Shown here in pieces: positions 9,052 through 17,842 of a stretch of 64,000 nucleotides of DNA. The DNA comes from Companilactobacillus bobalius (lineage in GTDB: Bacteria > Bacillota > Bacilli > Lactobacillales > Lactobacillaceae). Position 1 is the first letter of the stretch. Each line of letters opens with the position of its first letter. The stretch is taken from positions 248,001 through 312,000 of the forward strand of contig NZ_LNUA01000031.1 in assembly GCF_009764355.1 (NCBI RefSeq), in the 5' to 3' direction. The position numbers and the translations under genes were made by a program. Under the pieces are notes generated by a model. That model was not told the origin of the DNA and did not search any database. It worked only from the letters and a program-made list of their open reading frames with translations.

Positions 9052-9867
9052 ATGAGACCATTGCAAAAAGAAATTATTGAATTTGAACATACAAAACCTG
9101 AAATTGATCCTGAAACAGAAATAAGACGTTCGGTTGATTTCTTGAAAAATTATGTAAAAGAACGTAGTTTTTTGAAAACGCTAGTTCTTGGTATTTCTGG
9201 AGGACAAGATTCAACTTTAGCTGGTAAATTATCAGAAATAGCTATGACTGAACTTCGTGAGGAGACAGGCGATGATAGTTATCAATTTATCGCTGTGCGC
9301 CTACCTTATGGGGAACAAGCTGATGAATCAGATGCTATGCAAGCTATTGAATGGATGAAAGCAGACAAAGTCGTTCGAGTTAATATCAAGGATAGTGTTG
9401 ACGCAATGGTTAAAGCAGTTGAGGCCAATGATTTAAATATTTCTGACTTTAACAAGGGTAATATCAAAGCTAGAACTAGAATGATTGCTCAGTATGCTAT
9501 TGCCGGTGACAATAAAGGTGTTGTGGTTGGAACAGACCATGCTGCTGAAAATATTACTGGTTTCTATACTAAGTATGGTGATGGAGCTGCCGATATTACA
9601 CCATTGTTCCGTCTGAATAAGCGTCAAGGTAAGTCATTACTAGAAAAGCTTGATGCACCAAAGAATCTTTATGAAAAAGTACCAACGGCTGATCTTGAGG
9701 AAGATCGTCCTAGTTTACCAGATGAGAAGGCTTTAGGAGTATCTTATAAAGATATTGACGATTACCTTGAGGGTAAGGAAATCAATCCTAAGAATGCTGA
9801 AATTATTGAAAATTGGTACAAAAAGACAGCACATAAGCGTCGTTTACCATATACAGTTTTTGATTAA
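9052..9867 (+). CDS. nadE: Ammonia-dependent NAD synthetase
   Basis: A 271-residue enzyme that converts deamido-NAD to NAD with ATP and ammonia. The PP-loop motif SGGQDS is at residues 49-54. [49 protein letters not shown] and a C-terminal HKRRLP are all typical. No glutaminase domain is present, so ammonia rather than glutamine is the expected nitrogen donor. It is coupled to pncB with a 3-nt gap; the ribosome binding site lies inside the pncB end. It finishes the operon at an intrinsic terminator. Confidence 0.96.
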   Translation: MRPLQKEIIEFEHTKPEIDPETEIRRSVDFLKNYVKERSFLKTLVLGISGGQDSTLAGKLSEIAMTELREETGDDSYQFIAVRLPYGEQADESDAMQAIEWMKADKVVRVNIKDSVDAMVKAVEANDLNISDFNKGNIKARTRMIAQYAIAGDNKGVVVGTDHAAENITGFYTKYGDGAADITPLFRLNKRQGKSLLEKLDAPKNLYEKVPTADLEEDRPSLPDEKALGVSYKDIDDYLEGKEINPKNAEIIENWYKKTAHKRRLPYTVFD

Positions 9868-9898
9868 TCTGTTGATAATAAATATGAATTAAATTGAG

Positions 9899-9925
9899 GG
9901 CATTCAATTCTTTGAATGCCTTTTC
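9899..9925 (+). terminator. Intrinsic terminator after pncB-nadE
   Basis: GGCATTCAA (9899-9907), a TTCT loop and TTGAATGCC (9912-9920) form a perfect 9-bp stem followed by TTTTCTT. Confidence 0.85.
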
Positions 9926-9992
9926 TTGTAACCTGTTCTATGTGTTAGAATTAAGTTGTATTATTGTATATTTTACGAAGAGGTGTTTAACA

Positions 9993-11213
9993 GTGAACAA
10001 TAATTTAGTTTCCCTTATGAAACCATCTGTTGTTGCAATCAAGCAGCAAGAGATTTTTAAATTCAATGCGCGCGCCAAAAGTATTCCGGGTGCGGTTAAT
10101 ATGACTGTTGGAGAACCTAATTTCCATACTCCGGAGCATATTAAACAAGCTGCCATCAAAGCTATTAATGATGACCAAACTCACTACACAGTTCCTGAAG
10201 GTAATCATGAGCTTTTGAATGCTGTAGCTAAATACTTGCATGATAAATATGGTTTAAATTATGATCCTAAAACCCAAATCGTGGCTACAACAGGTGTAAC
10301 TGAAGGTGTCTTTTCAGCCTTTAATGCTATTTTGCAGCCAGGGGATGAAGTTTTGATCCCATCACCGGCCTTTACTATTTATGGCCCTGACGCTAATTTC
10401 AATGGGGCTTCGCCAGTTTATATCGATACTTCAGAGACTGATTTTAAAGTAACTCCTGAAGTATTGAGTGAAGTCTTAAGAACTAATCCACGTATTAAAA
10501 TTTTCTTATTTAATTATCCAAGCAATCCTACAGGTGTTAGTTATACCGAAGATGAATTGATTGCCTTGGCTGAAGTTATTAAAAAACATAATATTTTCGT
10601 AATAAGTGACGAAATTTATAGTGAATTGACTTATAATTTTAAGCATATTTCATTTGGCAATATTCTTCCTGAACAGACAATTTTGTTAAATGGTTTGTCT
10701 AAATCTCATGCCATGACTGGTTGGCGTTTTGGTGTAGTTTGTGGTCCAGCTGAAGTTGTTGCTCAAATTAATAAGATTCATGAATTGGCAACTACTTCAA
10801 TTACTTCAATTACTCAATTTGCAGCCTTAGAAGCATATAAGAATGGTTATGATGATCCAATTCCAATGCGTAATGAGTATCAAGCAAGACGTGATAGGCT
10901 GTTAGCTGGCTTAAATAAGCTGGGCTTTGAATGTCCTACACCAAATGGTGCCTTTTATTTGTTTACCAAGATACCTGAACAATATGTTCAAGATGATGTG
11001 AAGTTTGCAAATGACTTACTTGATAAAGAACATTTGGCTATTTTGCCAGGTAGCTTCTTCGGAATTGGAGGAGAAGGTCATTTGAGATTCAGTTATGCTG
11101 CAAGTATGGAAGATATTGACCAATGTTTATCCAAGTTAGAAGATTTTCTAACCTTAGAAAAAAACGATAGTTTAGAGGAAAAGTATGTTAAGCAAATTTC
11201 AGAGAATTATTAG
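9993..11213 (+). CDS. Class I/II PLP-dependent aminotransferase
   Basis: A 406-residue fold-type I aminotransferase. The PLP lysine is in NGLSKSHAMTGWR, and NYPSNPTG carries the conserved Asn. FVISDEIYSELTY supplies the Asp and Tyr cofactor contacts, and LRFSYA near the end has the carboxylate-binding Arg. GTG at 9993 is chosen because AAGAGG lies 9 nt upstream; the longer frame has no ribosome binding site, and an ATG at 10018 is an alternative. The family includes aspartate/aromatic aminotransferases and the PatA-like N-acetyl-diaminopimelate aminotransferase, so the substrate is not settled. Its 3' end overlaps the next gene by 29 nt, which implies translational coupling to envelope glycosylation genes. 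Confidence 0.88.
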   Translation: MNNNLVSLMKPSVVAIKQQEIFKFNARAKSIPGAVNMTVGEPNFHTPEHIKQAAIKAINDDQTHYTVPEGNHELLNAVAKYLHDKYGLNYDPKTQIVATTGVTEGVFSAFNAILQPGDEVLIPSPAFTIYGPDANFNGASPVYIDTSETDFKVTPEVLSEVLRTNPRIKIFLFNYPSNPTGVSYTEDELIALAEVIKKHNIFVISDEIYSELTYNFKHISFGNILPEQTILLNGLSKSHAMTGWRFGVVCGPAEVVAQINKIHELATTSITSITQFAALEAYKNGYDDPIPMRNEYQARRDRLLAGLNKLGFECPTPNGAFYLFTKIPEQYVQDDVKFANDLLDKEHLAILPGSFFGIGGEGHLRFSYAASMEDIDQCLSKLEDFLTLEKNDSLEEKYVKQISENY

Positions 11214-12633
11214 CAAATTAGTGCTTATTTGCGTGGGGATCTTTACTACTGTAGTTTTTGTACAGATGGGTGAATTTTTTACATTAAATTATTTAAAACC
11301 AGAACCAGTACTAGCAATACTGGTTTTTCTTTGTGCAATTATTTTCGTTGTTGGAGTAGGTTATCTGCTTTATCGAGTTCGTGACGATGACAAAAATTTG
11401 AATAGATTGATTCTATTCAGCATGTTAGCGATTTTTGTTGTGGTAGCGATAATTTGGCTAAAAGTAGTTCCTAAGACACAGATAAGTGATTTTGGTGAGT
11501 TTTGGAATACAGCTCCTAAAGCTTTAAATGGTGGCAAAATATTTAGTTATGATAACGATTATTTTGCTAAGTGGGCCTATCAAACAGGCTTTTTAGTCTA
11601 CGTTATGACGGTTGTAAAAATCTTTGGAGAACACGTTATTGCCATTCAATTATTGAACGTGGTCTATCAAGTATTGATTTTGTATTTAGCTTATTTAATT
11701 TCAATGCAAATCTTTAATAAAGTTAAAGTGGCACGGTTAACGGTCTTTCTATTAATGATTGACTTAGATTGGTTTGCTTTAAATAGTCAATCTGATAATC
11801 AATATATCGGAATGCTCTTGTTCATGTTGACATTCTACTTGATTATGCAGAACAAATATTGGACCTATGCTTTAGCCGGGCTAACTTTGGCAATTGGTAG
11901 TATTGTTCGTCCGATTGGACCAGTAATTATTGCCGGTATTTTAGTTTATGGCTTGTTATACATGTTTATTGCTAATAATAAACTTTCCTGGTCTGGACTT
12001 GGAAAAATAGTGATGACTTTGGTTATTTATCAGGTTATCTTCTCTGGGGCCAGTTTGGCAATTAAGAGTTCCGGTTTGAATTCTTATGGATTAACTAATC
12101 GTGATTCAGAATGGAAATTTGTAGTTGGATTGGATGCTTATTCAGGTGGTTCATACGATCAAAAGATGGTAGATCGTTTTGACTTGCAGGAGAGTCGTGC
12201 CAAGATGAGTGCCAAAGAACATAAGATCATCCATGAGAACATCAATAATCTTAATGCTTCTAATGGCTGGTTACGTTTGTTCTGGGCTAAGAACCGTACA
12301 CTTTGGGCTGGGCGCTCAATGGCAATTGATTTCACAGAATTTGGTAAGATTCATTCATTAAGAATGGATAATTTAGTAAAATTATTAGGATACATGGGTA
12401 GTGTCATATTGATAATCTTTTCTTGGATTGGTTCATTGAGTCTATTTAAACAAAAGACTGATAACAAGATTTTCTTGATTTTATTACCATTGATGGCCTA
12501 TGCCGTTGTACAATTATTAATTGAAGTTCAAGGTAGATATCGACTTGAGTTCTTGCCAGTAATAGCTATTCTGGCCGGAGTCGGTTTGTATAGCTGCTTT
12601 GACTGGATCAAATCGAGACGGGAGAAGAATTAG
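11185..12633 (+). CDS. Multi-spanning GT-C/GT39-like membrane glycosyltransferase
   Basis: A 482-residue protein with roughly 11-13 hydrophobic segments. After the second or third one comes the acidic loop QISDFGEFWNTAPK, a GT-C-like first extracytoplasmic loop with an Asp/Glu pair. SIVRPIGPV and the C-terminal QGRYRLEFLPVIAILAGVGLY resemble the PMT/GT39-type family. Such proteins use polyprenyl-phosphate-linked sugars outside the membrane. GAGGAAAAGT upstream supports ATG 11185, inside the end of the aminotransferase gene. The next gene begins immediately after the stop and encodes the type of enzyme that would make the lipid-linked sugar, so the pair probably decorates a wall polymer. The acceptor is unknown. 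Confidence 0.75.
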   Translation: MLSKFQRIISKLVLICVGIFTTVVFVQMGEFFTLNYLKPEPVLAILVFLCAIIFVVGVGYLLYRVRDDDKNLNRLILFSMLAIFVVVAIIWLKVVPKTQISDFGEFWNTAPKALNGGKIFSYDNDYFAKWAYQTGFLVYVMTVVKIFGEHVIAIQLLNVVYQVLILYLAYLISMQIFNKVKVARLTVFLLMIDLDWFALNSQSDNQYIGMLLFMLTFYLIMQNKYWTYALAGLTLAIGSIVRPIGPVIIAGILVYGLLYMFIANNKLSWSGLGKIVMTLVIYQVIFSGASLAIKSSGLNSYGLTNRDSEWKFVVGLDAYSGGSYDQKMVDRFDLQESRAKMSAKEHKIIHENINNLNASNGWLRLFWAKNRTLWAGRSMAIDFTEFGKIHSLRMDNLVKLLGYMGSVILIIFSWIGSLSLFKQKTDNKIFLILLPLMAYAVVQLLIEVQGRYRLEFLPVIAILAGVGLYSCFDWIKSRREKN

Positions 12634-13614
12634 ATGTCTGATGTATTTAAATTAAGTATCGTCGTTCCATGTTATAACGAAGAAGAAGTTTTGCATGAAA
12701 CTACTAAGGAATTAACCGCTATTCTTCAAGGCTTAGTGACCGGTGATAAGATTTCTAAGGATAGTAAAATTGTTTTTGTAGACGATGGTAGTAAAGATAA
12801 AACTTGGTCGTTGATTTCTGAGTTTTCTAAAGAGTATCCTTCCGTTTCTGGTGTTAAATTAAGTCGCAATTTTGGACATCAAGGTGCGTTATTGGCTGGT
12901 GTAACGACAGCTTCAAAAGATTCTGATGCCGTTATAACGATAGATGCCGATTTGCAGGATGATGTTAATGCTATTCCTAAGATGGTTGATGAGTACTTGA
13001 ATGGTGCTGAAGTTGTTTATGGAGTAAGAAATAATCGTGATACCGATACTGCTTTCAAACGTGGAACGGCTGAAATGTTCTATCGTTTCATGGGCTTCTT
13101 AGGGGTTAAATTGGTACCTGATTCAGCCGATTATCGCCTGATGAGCCAACGCGCTTGCCAAGTTTTATTGAGTTATCGAGAACGCAATTTGTTTTTACGT
13201 GGAATTGTTCCACTAGTTGGATTCAAATCAGCTAAAGTTTATTATGCTCGTAAGGAACGTTTTGCTGGTGAATCTAAATATCCACTAAAGAAAATGATCA
13301 AGTTTGCTATGGATGGAATCACTTCATTTTCAATCGTTCCAATTAAGATGATCATGGGGTTAGGCTTCTTCATCGTATTGATCAGTATCGTATTGTTGAT
13401 TTATAGCTTGGTTCAAAAAATCAATGGTAACGTGGTCAATGGTTGGTCGTCACTAATGATATCCATTTGGGCACTTGGTGGTGTACAATTGATTAGTATT
13501 AGTGTGATCGGTGAATATGTCGGTAAAATCTTCAGCGAAGTTAAACAACGTCCGAGATTTACCATTGAAAGAGATATTTATACTGAAAAAACACAAGAAG
13601 AAAATAAGAGGTAA
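12634..13614 (+). CDS. DPM1/GtrB-type polyprenyl-phosphate glycosyltransferase (GT2)
   Basis: A 326-residue protein. The N-terminal GT2 domain has SIVVPCYNEEEVL, FVDDGSKDKTW, LSRNFGHQGALLAG and IDADLQDD (the metal-binding DxD region). The C-terminus holds two transmembrane helices (about residues 228-300). This architecture transfers a sugar from a nucleotide donor to undecaprenyl phosphate on the cytoplasmic side. It starts at ATG directly after the preceding stop (TAGATG), so it is coupled to the membrane glycosyltransferase that could use its product. A GtrA-like flippase is not seen nearby. Which sugar it handles is not visible. Confidence 0.9.
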   Translation: MSDVFKLSIVVPCYNEEEVLHETTKELTAILQGLVTGDKISKDSKIVFVDDGSKDKTWSLISEFSKEYPSVSGVKLSRNFGHQGALLAGVTTASKDSDAVITIDADLQDDVNAIPKMVDEYLNGAEVVYGVRNNRDTDTAFKRGTAEMFYRFMGFLGVKLVPDSADYRLMSQRACQVLLSYRERNLFLRGIVPLVGFKSAKVYYARKERFAGESKYPLKKMIKFAMDGITSFSIVPIKMIMGLGFFIVLISIVLLIYSLVQKINGNVVNGWSSLMISIWALGGVQLISISVIGEYVGKIFSEVKQRPRFTIERDIYTEKTQEENKR

Positions 13615-13619
13615 CGTTT

Positions 13620-14054
13620 ATGAATGCCGCACAAAAAAGAGCCATGCAATATGGTAATTTGATTAATAATACTGTTAATACAATTCAAGAAGAACAAGAT
13701 AAGTTGAATCCAGAATTTGAAAAGATTCGTGGTGCGTTGGATCGTAGTAAAGTCGATCAACTGGATGATGTTGAATATACTAAGATTCAAAAGAATTTTG
13801 CTGATGGAACAAAAAAATATCAAGAAACTTTAGCCAAGTTGGAAAAAGGTAAGGCTCCTGCAAGATTAATGGGAACTCATATTACTTTGGTTTCAGCTTT
13901 TAGAAAGTATGTTGAAGCCTGTGCCGATATGACTGAAAGTATCGGTGATGATAAGAATATCGATCGTCATAAGTTCGATGAATCAGAAAAAGGCCAAGAT
14001 GAAGCTATGGATAAATTCTCAAAATTAATTCAAAAGTTAACTAATTTGGCTTAA
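13620..14054 (+). CDS. Conserved-looking helical protein of unknown function
   Basis: A 144-residue soluble, highly charged protein. No family is recognised. It is rich in Gln, Lys, Glu and Asp and predicted to be almost all helix. A heptad-like pattern at about residues 20-85 (QEEQDKLNPEFEKIR, YQETLAKLEKGKA) suggests a coiled coil or helical bundle. It has no signal peptide or transmembrane segment. Start ATG at 13620, with AAGAGGTAACG just upstream inside the end of the glycosyltransferase gene. It lies between that gene (5-nt gap) and the SprT-like gene (1-nt gap), so it is co-transcribed with both. Function is unknown. Confidence 0.75.
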   Translation: MNAAQKRAMQYGNLINNTVNTIQEEQDKLNPEFEKIRGALDRSKVDQLDDVEYTKIQKNFADGTKKYQETLAKLEKGKAPARLMGTHITLVSAFRKYVEACADMTESIGDDKNIDRHKFDESEKGQDEAMDKFSKLIQKLTNLA

Positions 14055-14055
14055 T

Positions 14056-14511
14056 ATGAATAATTCAGATTTAAATGAATTAGTAAAAAAGGTTTCCCAA
14101 GAATATTTTGGGAAACCTTTTGTTCATCAAGCATATTTTAATAGTCGTCTCAAAACAACAGGCGGTCGTTTTCACTTGAAAGATCGAAACATCGATATTA
14201 ACCCCAAAATTTATCAGCAATTTGGTTATGATACTTTAGTTGGAGTCATTAAACATGAATTGTGTCATTATCATCTTTATAATGACGGATTACCAGCTCA
14301 GCATCGGGATCATAGTTTCAAAGTTTTATTGAAGCAAGTTGGAGGATTGAGATATTCACCAATTCAAAGCCAAGCCAAAAAGAAGAGTTATCATCTTTAT
14401 CAATGCGTTAAATGTCAGACACAATATATCCGTGTCAGAAGAATCGATACTAAGAGGTTTGTTTGTGGTAAATGCCATGGGAAGCTTGAGTATTTAAGGG
14501 ATATTAAATAA
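14056..14511 (+). CDS. SprT-like zinc-metalloprotease-type protein
   Basis: A 151-residue cytoplasmic protein. The zinc-binding HELCHYH motif is at about residues 70-76, with a further His in QHRDHSFK. A C-terminal zinc ribbon is formed by CVKCQTQY and VCGKCHGK. This is the bacterial SprT-like family (YdcK type). The eukaryotic relative Spartan removes DNA-protein crosslinks, but the bacterial role is not established. It begins 1 nt after the preceding stop and ends the five-gene run from the aminotransferase. An internal inverted repeat (GGTTTCCCAAGAATATTTTG and GGGAAACC, 14091-14117) lies in the first codons. Confidence 0.88.
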   Translation: MNNSDLNELVKKVSQEYFGKPFVHQAYFNSRLKTTGGRFHLKDRNIDINPKIYQQFGYDTLVGVIKHELCHYHLYNDGLPAQHRDHSFKVLLKQVGGLRYSPIQSQAKKKSYHLYQCVKCQTQYIRVRRIDTKRFVCGKCHGKLEYLRDIK

Positions 14512-14516
14512 TAATC

Positions 14517-14545
14517 TTGATAATTTTTTTGATTATATGTATAAT
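14517..14545 (+). promoter_or_regulatory. Promoter of tRNA-Leu
   Basis: TTGATA (14517-14522), a 17-nt spacer and a consensus TATAAT (14540-14545) lie 15 nt before the tRNA. Confidence 0.75.
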
Positions 14546-14559
14546 ATTCTCTGTTGCAT

Positions 14560-14645
14560 GCGGGTATGGCGGAATTGGCAGACGCGCAAGACTAAGGATC
14601 TTGTGGAGAATTATCTCCGTGGAAGTTCGAATCTTCTTACCCGCA
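14560..14645 (+). tRNA. tRNA-Leu (anticodon AAG)
   Basis: The acceptor stem GCGGGTA/TACCCGC has discriminator A at 14645. The anticodon stem CAAGA/TCTTG carries AAG at 14594-14596. The long variable arm (TGGAGAATTATCTCCG) gives 86 nt. GTTCGAATC is the T-loop. Confidence 0.97.
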
Positions 14646-14710
14646 CTACTAAAGTAGTTGGACGATTGTCTGGCTGCTTTTTTTGTTTCTTCGGTGCAAA
14701 AAGTGTGCAA

Positions 14711-14753
14711 AAAAATATCTGACCGGTTAATTAAAACGGTCAGATATTTTTTA
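14711..14753. terminator. Bidirectional terminator between tRNA-Leu and dus
   Basis: ATATCTGACCG (14715-14725) pairs perfectly with CGGTCAGATAT (14737-14747), with A-rich and T-rich flanks. It can stop transcription from both the tRNA and the convergent dus gene. Confidence 0.85.
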
Positions 14754-15740
14754 TTTGTTTTGAAAATCATCTAAAATTTGACGAACCTCATCAGTTGATT
14801 TGGCATTCATCATTTCATTACGTAAATCAGTAGCACCTAATTCCGGACGAGCATAAATTTTAAAGAAACGCTTCAATGATGGAAAACGGGGTACATCGTA
14901 ATGTTGAGAAAAATCATCGAAGAGATCCAATTGCAAACGAAGAAGATTCAATAATTCGTTTAAAGGATGTTCTTGTGGAACCTTTTCAAAGGCAAATGGA
15001 TTAGCAAAAACACCGCGACCAATCATGATTCCATCAAGGCCAGGATGTTTTTTAGCTAAATCGACACCTGCTTGAAAATCTGGAATGTCACCATTGATTT
15101 GTAATAGAGTGTCGGGTGAAATTTCATCACGCATTTTTATCAAATCATCAATAACCTCAAAATGAGCTGGAACTTTACTCATTTCCATCTTTGTTCTCAA
15201 ATGAACGGTTAAAAGTTCAACATGTTGATTAAGTAGATGAGGAATCCATTCCTTATATTCTGTTAGTTTACTATATCCTAAGCGGGTTTTAATGCTGACA
15301 GCCAATCCGGAGTTTTTGGCTGCTGTGACGATACCATCGATTTTTTCAGGGTTACGAATCAAGAAAGTGCCTCCATGATTCTTAATGACTGTTTTATCAG
15401 GGCAACCGGTATTAATATCAATGGCTTTAAAACCTTTATCTTTTAAAGCTAGAGCGCCGTTTTCAAAATCTTCGGGAACATCACCCCAAAGTTGAACTAC
15501 AGGATAAGTTTTTTCACGAGAATCAATATACAAACGACCATCAACCGGGAACTTAGTAGTGGGATCAGTAATTCCTTTAGCATAGACAAATTCACTGAAA
15601 AAAATGTCCGGCGCACTGGCATGAGCAATGACTTGTCTGAAAACAGTATTGCTAACTGCTTCCATCGGTGCCATTGAGAAGAAAGGACGTTTTTCTTTTT
15701 TAGCTTGATTAGCTATTTGTGACCAAAATGTTTTTGTCAC
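14751..15740 (-). CDS. dus: tRNA-dihydrouridine synthase
   Basis: A 329-residue FMN enzyme that reduces specific uridines in tRNA D-loops with NADPH. It has a TIM barrel with SMAPMEAVSNTVFR for FMN binding, DINTGCPDKTV with the catalytic Cys, KTRLGY, the HLRTK segment and GIMIGRGVFANPF for FMN phosphate binding. GTG at 15740 is the start, because AAGGAGG (15749-15755) lies 8 nt upstream; an in-frame ATG further up has no such signal. The gene stands alone, convergent with tRNA-Leu. Which D position it modifies cannot be told by eye. Confidence 0.92.
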   Translation of the reverse strand: MTKTFWSQIANQAKKEKRPFFSMAPMEAVSNTVFRQVIAHASAPDIFFSEFVYAKGITDPTTKFPVDGRLYIDSREKTYPVVQLWGDVPEDFENGALALKDKGFKAIDINTGCPDKTVIKNHGGTFLIRNPEKIDGIVTAAKNSGLAVSIKTRLGYSKLTEYKEWIPHLLNQHVELLTVHLRTKMEMSKVPAHFEVIDDLIKMRDEISPDTLLQINGDIPDFQAGVDLAKKHPGLDGIMIGRGVFANPFAFEKVPQEHPLNELLNLLRLQLDLFDDFSQHYDVPRFPSLKRFFKIYARPELGATDLRNEMMNAKSTDEVRQILDDFQNK

Positions 15741-16000
15741 GATTGGTTCCTCCTTATTAAAATCACAATACACTTATGATACTAGTTTCTGATTTATGAC
15801 GCTAATATCTAAACTTAAGCGATTTTGGGCCTTAGACCAATTATTGTAAATAAAAAATTAATTCGACAAAATTTTACAAAAGGAATACTAAAAAGCCTGT
15901 GCCATATAGGTTTTAATCGAATTTTATATTAAAATTTGTTTAGAACTTAATATATTTATTTTTAACAAATGAATATATTTATTAATGAGGTGTTATAGTA

Positions 16001-16020
16001 ATATTGATTAATATCAATAT
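16001..16020. promoter_or_regulatory. Inverted repeat in the leader of the XRE-TPR regulator
   Basis: ATATTGAT (16001-16008), a TAAT spacer and ATCAATAT (16013-16020) form a perfect 8-bp dyad. It lies 10 nt before the likely Shine-Dalgarno GGAG, so it fits an autoregulatory operator. Just upstream, AATATATTTATT occurs twice (15949-15960, 15972-15983). Nothing else was recognised between 15741 and 16000. Confidence 0.5.
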
Positions 16021-16042
16021 TAGACAGATGGGAGTGTTGTTC

Positions 16043-16879
16043 TTGTTTCTTGGATCTATTATTTATAATAAAAGACGAGAAATGAATTTGACGCAAATAG
16101 AGCTTGCCAACGATATTTGCACTCAAAACACTATTAGTAAAATTGAGAAACACAATATAGCACCAACGGTTAACATTTTAATTAAGATATGTCTCAAATT
16201 AAATTTGTCATTAAACGATGTGTTCAGTGATTTTGCTGATAAGAATTCAGATAAAGGTGAAAGTATCTTAGATAAAATCGAAAAGGATGCTTTAATGGGT
16301 GAATTAACGGATATCGACAATAAGTTATCTGTTTTGCAAGGAAAATTGACCAATAATGATATGAAACAATATGAGTTGATTACTGGTGTTGTAGATTATC
16401 AGAAGAATCATATTGATAATTCACTTTTCACCTTAGATAAAGTTTTGCAACTAACTAAATCCGCAGATGATGATGTTTATACATTATTAGCTTATTTGTT
16501 TAAAGGTTTAGGTTATTTGAGTCAAAATCATATCGATCGAGCACAGTATTATTTTCAAATGATCAGTGATGCTCTGAAGGAGAGTACTGATATTCAAAAT
16601 GCCAATGAGTTAGAAGTACTTTTTGTCTGCAAGACACTTGCAAATTCTTATAACTCTATGAAGCTTTATAAAAAGGCATACCAATTTAGTCGTTGTGGAT
16701 TGAATTACGCTCAAGAAAAGCATATTTCTTATTTTCTTGACGAATTGAATTATGGTGCGGCCTTGGCTGTAAAAGGTAAAGATGATAAATCGGAAGAGTA
16801 TGAGGATTATCTCAATCTTGCATATTATTTAGCGAAAGCTAATCATAATGAGGAGTTATTAACTGTTATAAACCACTAA
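16043..16879 (+). CDS. XRE-TPR transcriptional regulator, PlcR/Rgg-like
   Basis: A 278-residue regulator. An N-terminal XRE helix-turn-helix (about residues 4-60: IIYNKRREMNLTQIELAND, ICTQNTISKIEKHN) is followed by a helical, TPR-like region with repeated aromatic/Leu helices (for example LAYLFKGLGYLSQNHIDRA). This layout is typical of RRNPP-type regulators that bind short peptides. TTG at 16043 is proposed as the start because GGAG (16030-16033) lies 9 nt upstream. A longer frame from 16004 would put the dyad at 16001-16020 in coding sequence and has no ribosome binding site. It stands just upstream of two small secreted surface proteins in the same direction and is a good candidate for their regulator. 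No cognate peptide gene is recognised. Confidence 0.75.
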   Translation: MFLGSIIYNKRREMNLTQIELANDICTQNTISKIEKHNIAPTVNILIKICLKLNLSLNDVFSDFADKNSDKGESILDKIEKDALMGELTDIDNKLSVLQGKLTNNDMKQYELITGVVDYQKNHIDNSLFTLDKVLQLTKSADDDVYTLLAYLFKGLGYLSQNHIDRAQYYFQMISDALKESTDIQNANELEVLFVCKTLANSYNSMKLYKKAYQFSRCGLNYAQEKHISYFLDELNYGAALAVKGKDDKSEEYEDYLNLAYYLAKANHNEELLTVINH

Positions 16880-16941
16880 GAATATTCTTAATGGTTTATT
16901 TTTTTACTGGTATTTTTCTAAATAGAAGACGTACATATTTT

Positions 16942-16970
16942 TTGTAAAAAATGTTTAAACAAATTATACT
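16942..16970 (+). promoter_or_regulatory. Promoter of the first small SLAP protein
   Basis: TTGTAA (16942-16947), a 17-nt spacer and TATACT (16965-16970) lie 35 nt before the ATG. The -35 sits inside an A/T-tract dyad, ACATATTTTTT/AAAAAATGT (16933-16954), which may be an operator. Confidence 0.6.
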
Positions 16971-17005
16971 GAGCTTGGTCTAAGGAGACTAAGGAAGTAT
17001 AAATT

Positions 17006-17509
17006 ATGAAAAGAAAAGTGATAGTGGCCGTTTTGGTAGCACTAATGAGCTTTACTTTTTCAATTTTATCTCTCCAAAGTGTCAAGGCTGAATCCGTAAC
17101 TAATGGTAGTTATGTTGAAGTAGATGTAAATAAAGCTGAACTCTATAATTCATTAGGCCGAAAACTTGGTGTTTATGAGCCAAAGAACAGCGATTGGTAC
17201 CTTGGTAAAACAATTGAAATTTCTGGGAAGGATTTTTATCAAGTAGCTACGGATGAGTATTTAAGTGAAAATGATAGCTATGTCTACCACAATAGACCGG
17301 AAGTGATTACCTTAACTAAGGATTCTGATGTACCGGTTTATAATAGCAAACTAGTTGAGAGTACTAGTGTTACATTAGCACCTGGAACATCTTGGTATTC
17401 AGACCGTGTTATTTATGCATCGGGCGGAATGCCGTTCGTTCGGGTGGCAACGGATGAATACGTTGGAATGTGGTACGTTGTTCAACAAAAATTTGTTCAA
17501 AGAGTCTAG
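17006..17509 (+). CDS. Small secreted protein with two SLAP-type wall-binding modules
   Basis: A 167-residue exported protein. Residues 1-29 are a signal peptide (KRK, a hydrophobic core, then VKAES). Two SLAP-like modules follow, each with a Y-(N/D)-S-x-G turn, a W-x-x-(G/D)-(K/R) strand and a final FYQVATDEY or FVRVATDEY segment. SLAP modules bind wall polymers in S-layer proteins and autolysins. There is no catalytic domain and no LPXTG, so it may be a free wall-associated protein. AGGAG (16982-16986) is too far; AAGGAAG about 10 nt upstream serves the ATG. It has its own promoter and terminator, directly downstream of the XRE-TPR regulator. Confidence 0.8.
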   Translation: MKRKVIVAVLVALMSFTFSILSLQSVKAESVTNGSYVEVDVNKAELYNSLGRKLGVYEPKNSDWYLGKTIEISGKDFYQVATDEYLSENDSYVYHNRPEVITLTKDSDVPVYNSKLVESTSVTLAPGTSWYSDRVIYASGGMPFVRVATDEYVGMWYVVQQKFVQRV

Positions 17510-17517
17510 TTCTAAAG

Positions 17518-17559
17518 AAAAAGGATGCCCATTTTTATTAATGGAACATCCTTTTTTTT
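17518..17559 (+). terminator. Terminator of the first small SLAP gene
   Basis: AAGGATG (17521-17527) pairs with CATCCTT (17547-17553), extended by A/T tracts, and nine T follow. Confidence 0.85.
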
Positions 17560-17780
17560 ATAAAAAAATCTTATATTTTAATAATGCCTTTAGATCGGCT
17601 TGGAATATCGCTTATATAAAAAAATTAATAAAAGTATATGTCATTAGGGACAAATATATGTTGAAAATTTTGCCGAATCCTTGTACTATTAAGTTGCCTA
17701 TAAAATGCCAATAAAAGATATGGGTAAATGTGTGAATTTAATATAGATTTATTTTATATACAAGAATCAATCTTATGTAT

Positions 17781-17804
17781 GCTATTTTTATGCCAAAAAA
17801 TAGC
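17781..17804. promoter_or_regulatory. Inverted repeat upstream of the second small SLAP gene
   Basis: GCTATTTTT and AAAAAATAGC flank a short ATGC(C) centre, 38 nt before the ATG. It resembles the A/T-tract dyad upstream of the first SLAP gene and may bind the same regulator. The surrounding 17560-17842 is otherwise AT-rich with no gene seen. Confidence 0.4.
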
Positions 17805-17842
17805 GGGGAAATTATTTTATTAGATATAGAGAGGAAAAAATC

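Noticed and set aside
17406..17714. 102-codon frame overlapping the first small SLAP gene
   Set aside because: It runs out of frame through a clear gene and then through its terminator.
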